Positions 14,511 to 19,250 of a stretch of DNA of 19,250 nucleotides are shown piece by piece. This DNA comes from Candidatus Krumholzibacteriia bacterium (GTDB lineage: Bacteria; Krumholzibacteriota; Krumholzibacteriia; LZORAL124-64-63): contig JAUUYW010000016.1 of NCBI GenBank assembly GCA_030590265.1, positions 1-19,250 of the forward strand, given 5' to 3'. Below the pieces are notes generated by a model that did not search any database, was not told the DNA's origin, and was given only the letters and a program-made list of their open reading frames with translations. The first letter of the stretch is position 1. Each line of letters opens with the position of its first letter. The translations under genes were made by a program, and so were the position numbers.

Positions 14511-15827
14511 GTGCTACAGCTTTTTTATCTAATCACAGCCGGAATTTTTATTTTTTTTGTAGTATCCCGACCTCACTTGATATTGCGGCCGAGCATGTGG
14601 TTCGCACTGGTAATGATCACACGCATCAATTTCATGGCTGCGTTCGCCGGTCCCGAACTGGATGAAGGTTTCCGGCAAGGTTTCACATTGCGAATGCTGA
14701 CTGTTTTGTTCCCATTGGGCATTTTTTTCTGGGTTCTGGCAACCCCGGGCTTGAGCAGGGTTTCCCAGGATTTGGCCAACCGCTGCCGGTATACTCCACC
14801 CTCGGCTACCCTCCAAAAACACTCAAAACAAACCACGGGAATGGAAAAGGAATACCAAATTGCCTTGGTTTTTTTATTAGTTTCAGCCACCACCATAGCC
14901 ATGTACCTTAAAACCGTCCCGCTGATGTCCACGGGATTGGTGACCCTTTTCACAGACCCCATCAACTCGACCATGGCACGGGAAGAAAGTCTCAAGCTCG
15001 TCACCTCTCCCCTGGTCCGTTACTCATACCTTTGGCACACAGTTGTGCTTGCTCCTCTCCTGGTGGGCTTGGCTGTGCAGGCTCGGCTGCCTATTTTTTC
15101 CTTGCGAAATCTTTTACGAATCGGCCTTGTGATTATTTTGATTGTGAGCGTGATGCTGACAGGTGCCCGTGCCCCAGGCGGTCGCCTTTTCCTCTTGATG
15201 GGATTGATTGCCCTGCTGCGGATGGGCCTCCGACGAGGAACACTGACCTTTATTCCTGGTGCTGCCGTGGCAATGGTTATCGCCGCACTTATTTCCAACC
15301 TGCGGGAAGGGAAAATTGAAGGAATGGACATCATGTCCTTGTATGGAACCGTTTCCACCGGCATCTTTAATAGAGTATTCGAAACCGCCTATGAAACTGG
15401 TGTCTGGGCCAACCATCTGGCTCAGGATCTGGGAAATTTCGGCATTGCCAGCATCCGACCCTTGGCTGCTCTTTTTGGTGTGCCTTTCATCGATGTTGCA
15501 AATCTTTCCGGGCTGACCTTCGCACACAACCCCCTGGCCACCATCAATGCCACCACCTGCTTTCTGTTTGCCTATCAGGCGGCATTCGGACTGGTCCCCG
15601 GTTGGCTTTTGTCTCTTGGCCTTGTTTGTGCTCTCGACTTGCTTTTGCCCCTGTTTCTCGATCTCAGAGGTCGACTCTTGACAGCATTCCTGGCTGCCTT
15701 CCTCATGGCCAATATGGTTCTGGTTGGATCCAACTTCACCACAGCCTTGCTGTCTCAGGGAATTCTTCCAGTGGCACTGCTGGCTTGGCTTTCCGGAAAA
15801 TTCATTTCCACAGGAGAAGACCAATGA
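14511..15827 (+). CDS. polytopic membrane protein, Wzy-like polysaccharide polymerase candidate
   Basis: 438 residues with about 10-11 hydrophobic helices (for example 3-19, 28-45, 62-77, 117-133, 178-190, 202-217, 224-238, 246-261, 347-380, 387-405, 410-428), and no similarity that I can name with certainty. The topology, the basic-Gly motif TGARAPGGRLFLL (217-229) and the long extracytoplasmic stretch (about 262-345) resemble O-antigen/capsule repeat-unit polymerases, where a TGSR-like motif follows a helix. It should join lipid-linked repeat units in the periplasm. The locus otherwise lacks a visible polymerase, which supports the role. The start is GTG at 14511 with GGAG eight bases upstream, partly inside a small hairpin. 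Its stop overlaps the ATG of the deacetylase gene (ATGA). A flippase-like or other membrane role remains possible. Confidence 0.7.
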   Translation: MLQLFYLITAGIFIFFVVSRPHLILRPSMWFALVMITRINFMAAFAGPELDEGFRQGFTLRMLTVLFPLGIFFWVLATPGLSRVSQDLANRCRYTPPSATLQKHSKQTTGMEKEYQIALVFLLVSATTIAMYLKTVPLMSTGLVTLFTDPINSTMAREESLKLVTSPLVRYSYLWHTVVLAPLLVGLAVQARLPIFSLRNLLRIGLVIILIVSVMLTGARAPGGRLFLLMGLIALLRMGLRRGTLTFIPGAAVAMVIAALISNLREGKIEGMDIMSLYGTVSTGIFNRVFETAYETGVWANHLAQDLGNFGIASIRPLAALFGVPFIDVANLSGLTFAHNPLATINATTCFLFAYQAAFGLVPGWLLSLGLVCALDLLLPLFLDLRGRLLTAFLAAFLMANMVLVGSNFTTALLSQGILPVALLAWLSGKFISTGEDQ

Positions 15828-17251
15828 ACCTGCTGGCCCGCATCCCGCAAAACTGTTCCAATGAAATCCAGTGGATCGTATCGGTCATGGTGGAAGATTT
15901 TCTGGGTTTGCAGGTTTCTTTTGCACCGGGTCCAGAAGGTCAAATCACACTGGAAGCAGACGGAAAACAAATTATTTCCACACTTTCCTTTTTTCCATCA
16001 CCGGATAATTGGTTGACGACAAATTCGGTGCCCGATTCGCCCCCAGCACCTTGGGATACTGGCGAAACCGGTCTGGATCTGCATTTGTTATCTCCCCTGG
16101 TTCCAGTGTTATTCGGTAAGCCTTTGTTCAAGAAATCTCCTGCTGAGATTCATTTGGAGTGGGATCTTTTTGGTTCAGCTTTTTTCTTACTTTCCCGGTA
16201 TGAAGAGGCAATCATTACGGATTTTGACCCCCACCATCGTATCCTTCTGAGCAGCACTCTTGAAGGGCGCTACAATTTGCTGCACCGCCCACTGGTCGAT
16301 GAGTATTTGGAAATTCTCTGGGGATGTCTGCATCAACTTTGGCCACAACTTGTTCGCCAGCCGCATTCCTTCACAATGGAAGTCAGCTGCGATCTGGACG
16401 AAATTTTCTCTCCAGGAGCCTCCAGCCTTGCTGGGCTGGCCCGAAAGGTCGGCGGGGAGCTTTTCTTGCAAGGCAATTTTTCCCAGGCAACAACCCACGT
16501 CAGGAACTATTTCCTTTCCCGCAAGGGTGATCACAGCGCGGATCCCTATTTCAACGCTATTGAGTCCATTATGGACATCAACGAGACCGCGGGCAACAGC
16601 GTTACCTTCAATTTTAAACCCCTGCAATCCCATCCTGCCATGGATGCCGCCATCGACCTTGATTCTCCAGTCATTCGCGGTCTCTTGAACACCATCCACC
16701 AACGCGGTCACAAAATCGGTTTTCATCCGGGCTATCTTACCTTTGACAATCCTGAGCAATTCAACCGTGAGTTGGCCAATTTGCTGCGGGTTCTTGCCGA
16801 AGAGAAGATCCAAACCGAGGTGGCCGGTGGGCGTCAGCACTATCTGAGGTGGAAGACACCGGAAACAGCCCGTCTTTGGGAGCAAGCAGAGTTGCAATAC
16901 GACTCAACCCTCGGATTCGCCGAACAGGCCGGATTTCGTTGTGGGACCAGTAAGAAATTCCGCATGTATGATGTGAAGGAAAGACGAACCATCAATCTGC
17001 TTCAGCAACCACTCATAATGATGGAAGTGAGCGTTATCTCAGGACAGTACATGGGCCTTGGCAAAACACCTGCTGCACTTGAAGCCATGCAGGAGTTAAA
17101 GGAAACCTGCCGGTTTTATGGCGGTTGTTTCTCACTTCTCTGGCACAATTCTTTTTTGCGAAACTCCTGGGACATGGAAACATATGGTAAATTATGTGCT
17201 TCGGCGGCGAGCAAACCAGTTGGAAACACTGCGCCAAAGAGCCAGAGGTGA
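15824..17251 (+). CDS. polysaccharide deacetylase-family protein with DUF7033-like N-terminal domain
   Basis: 475 residues. The ATG at 15824 overlaps the polymerase stop (ATGA) and has AGGAGA before it, so longer frames into the polymerase gene are rejected. No signal peptide is seen, so it is probably cytoplasmic. The N-terminal half (about 1-175) fits the domain called DUF7033 that precedes deacetylase folds in surface-glycan loci (SAFFLLSRYEE, then EGRYNLLHRPLVDEYL). The C-terminal half has the NodB-type metal site in altered form: EVSCDLDE (186-193) for the Asp-Asp pair, GHKIGFHPGY (295-304) with the His motif, AGGRQHYLRW (334-343), and LQYDSTLGFAEQAGFRCGT (357-375). Such enzymes remove N- or O-acetyl groups from sugars. 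The substrate is unknown. The last 60 bp run antisense to the neighbouring acyltransferase gene. Confidence 0.85.
   Translation: MNLLARIPQNCSNEIQWIVSVMVEDFLGLQVSFAPGPEGQITLEADGKQIISTLSFFPSPDNWLTTNSVPDSPPAPWDTGETGLDLHLLSPLVPVLFGKPLFKKSPAEIHLEWDLFGSAFFLLSRYEEAIITDFDPHHRILLSSTLEGRYNLLHRPLVDEYLEILWGCLHQLWPQLVRQPHSFTMEVSCDLDEIFSPGASSLAGLARKVGGELFLQGNFSQATTHVRNYFLSRKGDHSADPYFNAIESIMDINETAGNSVTFNFKPLQSHPAMDAAIDLDSPVIRGLLNTIHQRGHKIGFHPGYLTFDNPEQFNRELANLLRVLAEEKIQTEVAGGRQHYLRWKTPETARLWEQAELQYDSTLGFAEQAGFRCGTSKKFRMYDVKERRTINLLQQPLIMMEVSVISGQYMGLGKTPAALEAMQELKETCRFYGGCFSLLWHNSFLRNSWDMETYGKLCASAASKPVGNTAPKSQR
17192..17251. other. 60-bp tail-to-tail coding overlap
   Basis: The 3' end of the deacetylase gene (+) and the 3' end of the AAC(3)-type gene (-) use the same 60 bases on opposite strands. 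The deacetylase tail here (about its last 19 residues) is Ala-, Lys- and Ser-rich, and that of the acyltransferase is Arg-, Trp- and Ser-rich, so both are likely to be disposable tails. Confidence 0.85.
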
Positions 17252-18130
17252 TTTTTGACGCATCGATTTCATAAAACGGACCAGGTATACAACCGGAGCC
17301 TTACCGGTTGAAAATGCCCAAGTCAAGCGGCACTGAATACAACCAGGGTTGTCGCAGAGAAAAAATGCTGGGTCCTTCTCCAATTTATCCAATTCAATTT
17401 CCAAGGTTTTTTTCATGTCCGTGATAACCGAATCGGCCTTACCAACATTACCACGCGCTACAATTCCCCCCATTTTTTCATACAGGGGGAAAAACTTTGG
17501 GAAACCTTCGGCACACCCACCAACCCAATTAATTTTGAAAAGAGCAATATTGCCCTGGTCGTCCAAATAATTGATTCCCAATGGTGAGGTCTTTTGCTGC
17601 AAATCAAGAAGGTTTTGGGCCACATGGGTGGTCCCTACTCCAATAACGTTTCGGTCGATGGACAGGTGTTTTCCACCCGCCAGAGCCATTCTTTGCAAAG
17701 GTTCATACGCTGGGCTGGATTCCGAATGACTGAGCATCAAGTCGTTGGCCATGGCTCCAATGGCAACCCCTTTTTGCACCGGGTGCCGACTTCGTACCAT
17801 TTCCGGGTGTTGAATCATCGCCGCACAAAAGGCCCCGGCATAAGTTGGAGAATTGTCATCGGAGATTTTTTTTGCGTCCTCATGGGTAAGAGGCAGGGGA
17901 TACATGGGAATAAACGCATCAGAGACAAGAGTCCCTTCGGGGCCAAGCACCTCCACAAGAGCGTCCAGAAGAGTCCTTGCCCCTCCTTCAACCCACCCCA
18001 TTGACCGGAGCGAAACTTTTGCGTGAAGAAGGTCTCCCCTCTTGATACCCAATTGCCGAAGGTCCTCCACAAGTTGAGACTTGCCGAAGGGCCGCTTGGC
18101 CGAGCCATTTTCAGATGTAATGTCAGTCAC
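17192..18130 (-). CDS. AAC(3)-type N-acyltransferase, probably acting on an amino sugar
   Basis: 312 residues from GTG at 18130 (AAAGG ten bases upstream); TTG at 18139 is three codons longer and is crowded by the same AAAGG. AAC(3) fold signatures: LLHAKVSLRSMGWVEGGA (the CoA-binding start), LVSDAFIPMY, MVRSRHPVQKGVAIG, and GVGTTHVAQNL, whose His lies where the catalytic His sits in this family. The family transfers acyl groups from acyl-CoA to amines; it includes aminoglycoside 3-N-acetyltransferases and many members in glycan loci. The place here, beside a deacetylase homologue and acyl-CoA genes, argues for glycan modification and not drug resistance. A cysteine cluster CDNPGCIQC near the C-terminus is unusual. 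The gene follows the CoA-ester lyase by about 50 bp on the same strand. Confidence 0.82.
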   Translation of the reverse strand: MTDITSENGSAKRPFGKSQLVEDLRQLGIKRGDLLHAKVSLRSMGWVEGGARTLLDALVEVLGPEGTLVSDAFIPMYPLPLTHEDAKKISDDNSPTYAGAFCAAMIQHPEMVRSRHPVQKGVAIGAMANDLMLSHSESSPAYEPLQRMALAGGKHLSIDRNVIGVGTTHVAQNLLDLQQKTSPLGINYLDDQGNIALFKINWVGGCAEGFPKFFPLYEKMGGIVARGNVGKADSVITDMKKTLEIELDKLEKDPAFFLCDNPGCIQCRLTWAFSTGKAPVVYLVRFMKSMRQKSPLALWRSVSNWFARRRST

Positions 18131-18180
18131 CGCAACCAAGCCTTTATTGTGATGGTCCAGGGCAGGTAATGCACATTCTG

Positions 18181-19083
18181 CTAGGGTAATACATCCTTTT
18201 CGAAGGCCGCGATGGCAGCGTAGCGGGCCAATAGGTTTTGAGCCCTGCGGAAAGTCGGTGGCGAAACAAACATGTCTTTGCTGACCGAAATTCCTTGAGT
18301 TGATTTGCCAGAGGCTTCAACTATTTTCTGGGCATACTGGTAATCCTGGTCCGAAACCGAGAAGCTGGTGCGGGCCTCGTTGATTTGGCGGGGAGACATG
18401 ACCAACATGCCTTCAAAACCCAATTCCCGAGCTTGGCCGATATGTTCTGCAAGTCCCTGGGAATCGTGAACCTTCACATAAGGAGTATCAATGGGAATGA
18501 TATCCGCCGCCCTTGCTGCCATGGACACGAGATGGCGCGGGACCAACAAGGAACGACCGTCTGGACCATGGGCCCCCCTCATGTCCGTGAGAAAATCTTC
18601 ACAACCATAAAGCAAGCCAATCACCCGTGGCGAAGCTTTGGCTATTTCCAGGGCGCTCAAAACGGCCTGGGGGGTCTCCATCAAGACAATGATGTCGAAA
18701 TGCTCTTTTTCCAGACCGAGATTCATTTCTATAAGGGCCAATTGGGCGCTGAAAGCCTTTACGTCGCTGGCACAATAGGCCTTGGGATAAACAAAACCGG
18801 AAAGTTGTTGGCAGGCAACCGCACCGAGATCAACCAGGGTGTGACCGGTTTCCATGGGATTGATGCGTACAAAAACGGGACGATCATCGATCAAATCCGA
18901 CTCCAGAACTTCCCGGCTAAGAACCCGGGCGGCACTTTTCATTTTTTCGGGAACGGCATCTTCAAGGTCCAGAACAATACAATCAGCCTTGGATTTGAAT
19001 GCTTTGTTGATGTACTCCTGATGATGACCGGAAGTGAACAGCATGGTTCGAATAATCCAGGGGCCGGGGTATTTCTTAGACAT
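18181..19083 (-). CDS. HpcH/HpaI aldolase-citrate lyase family CoA-ester lyase (CitE-like)
   Basis: 300 residues from ATG at 19083, which overlaps the MaoC-like stop by eight bases; TTG at 19110 is a longer alternative. The TIM-barrel signature is complete: RTMLFTSGHHQEYINKAF, the strand CIVLDLEDAVPEKMK (35-49), RINPMETGHT (73-81), IIVLMETPQAVL (131-142) with Glu136, and GLLYGCEDFLTDMRG (156-170) with Asp163; Glu136 and Asp163 correspond to the Mg-binding pair of CitE. Family members cleave or form malyl-CoA, citramalyl-CoA or related 3-hydroxyacyl-CoA esters. The paired MaoC-like hydratase fits both mesaconyl/itaconyl-CoA metabolism and making of a hydroxyacyl donor. The exact ester cannot be read from sequence. 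Confidence 0.88.
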   Translation of the reverse strand: MSKKYPGPWIIRTMLFTSGHHQEYINKAFKSKADCIVLDLEDAVPEKMKSAARVLSREVLESDLIDDRPVFVRINPMETGHTLVDLGAVACQQLSGFVYPKAYCASDVKAFSAQLALIEMNLGLEKEHFDIIVLMETPQAVLSALEIAKASPRVIGLLYGCEDFLTDMRGAHGPDGRSLLVPRHLVSMAARAADIIPIDTPYVKVHDSQGLAEHIGQARELGFEGMLVMSPRQINEARTSFSVSDQDYQYAQKIVEASGKSTQGISVSKDMFVSPPTFRRAQNLLARYAAIAAFEKDVLP

Positions 19084-19250
19084 CCTTTTTACCATTTCGT
19101 TTGGGCACAAGAACTACCCGTGTAAATGATAGCACGGCATCACCACGCTGATTGATTGCCACAGTGGATACTTTGACCGTGCCGCGATCCAGCTTTGTTT
19201 TTGACGACGCAACTTCCAGCACTGTCGTTTCAGCATGAATGGTATCACCG
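19076..19250 (-). CDS. MaoC-like hydratase (partial, 5' end beyond window)
   Basis: Only the last 57 codons are present, entering at the right edge and stopping at TAA 19078-19076. GDTIHAETTVLEV, KLDRGTVKV and a strand ending AVLSFTRVVLVPKR match the end of the hot-dog fold of MaoC-like (R)-specific enoyl-CoA hydratases/dehydratases, which add water to a 2-enoyl-CoA. The catalytic Asp-His region lies outside the window, so activity cannot be judged. It overlaps the CoA-ester lyase gene by eight bases, and the pair is surely co-translated. This hydratase-lyase pairing is known from mesaconyl-CoA/malyl-CoA steps and from itaconate breakdown (rip-type operons). Confidence 0.82.
   Translation of the reverse strand, partial: GDTIHAETTVLEVASSKTKLDRGTVKVSTVAINQRGDAVLSFTRVVLVPKRNGKKDV

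Noticed and set aside
15114..15824. 236-codon minus-strand frame opposite the polymerase gene
   Set aside because: Rich in Gln, Gly, His and Ser with no hydrophobic pattern, no family motif and no ribosome site; it mirrors the Leu/Ala-rich membrane protein on the other strand.
16187..16897. 236-codon minus-strand frame opposite the deacetylase gene
   Set aside because: The plus strand carries recognisable deacetylase motifs throughout and couples to the polymerase gene by ATGA; the minus frame has none.
17192..18139. Aminoglycoside resistance gene
   Set aside because: The fold matches AAC(3), but the neighbours are glycan and acyl-CoA genes, there is no mobile element nearby, and the C-terminal cysteine cluster is atypical.
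18385..19125. 246-codon plus-strand frame opposite the CoA-ester lyase
   Set aside because: The minus strand has full CitE motifs; the plus frame is His-, Gln- and Asn-rich shadow sequence.
1..19250. CRISPR arrays, tRNA/rRNA genes, insertion sequences, phage genes
   Set aside because: No regularly spaced repeats, cloverleaf candidates, transposase motifs or terminal inverted repeats were noticed on reading both strands; a short or diverged one could have been missed.

Overview
The window reads as chromosomal DNA of a Gram-negative bacterium of moderate GC content. Two lipoproteins with MAGC lipoboxes (one with a SPOR domain, one with an OmpA-type peptidoglycan-binding domain) and a periplasmic cyclophilin point to a two-membrane envelope. 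Starts other than ATG are common. The phylum cannot be fixed from sequence alone. The DUF4388 protein and the gene style would fit a deltaproteobacterium-like or FCB-type environmental lineage, but this is a guess.

Left part (1-5825), household and envelope genes: a 5'-intact but 3'-truncated secreted cyclophilin (-), a SPOR lipoprotein (-), a class V aminotransferase of the cysteine desulfurase type (+), an OmpA/MotB-like lipoprotein (-) facing it across a terminator hairpin, and a two-gene potassium uptake operon (-) with channel subunit KtrB/TrkH followed by RCK subunit TrkA/KtrA.

Middle (5869-9128): a two-gene operon (+) of a multi-pass membrane protein with TPR repeats and a cysteine-rich zinc-ribbon-like insert, then a DUF4388 protein. 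The second gene has a perfect Shine-Dalgarno but is interrupted by an in-frame TAA at codon 60, with clear reading-frame continuity afterwards. It ends in a transmembrane helix and a short pseudopilin-like tail.

Right part (9432-19250), a surface-polysaccharide locus with several transcription blocks: a GT4-like glycosyltransferase (+); a tightly overlapping minus-strand block of glycosyltransferase, SAM methyltransferase, small phosphoglycosyl transferase (PglC/WcaJ catalytic domain) and aldo/keto reductase; a divergent plus-strand pair of a polytopic Wzy-like polymerase candidate and a DUF7033-type polysaccharide deacetylase homologue; and an incoming minus-strand block of MaoC-like hydratase (partial), CitE/HpcH-type CoA-ester lyase and AAC(3)-type N-acyltransferase. 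Together they suggest a lipid-linked glycan that is started by the phosphoglycosyl transferase, extended by two glycosyltransferases, methylated, polymerised, and perhaps N-deacetylated and re-acylated. The last step could use an unusual hydroxyacyl-CoA made by the MaoC/CitE pair.

The most interesting items are the interrupted DUF4388 gene, the deacetylase plus AAC(3) plus MaoC/CitE neighbourhood, and the extreme compaction of the polysaccharide locus, with stop codons shared between convergent genes and a 60-bp convergent coding overlap. No tRNA, rRNA, CRISPR array or insertion sequence was seen.
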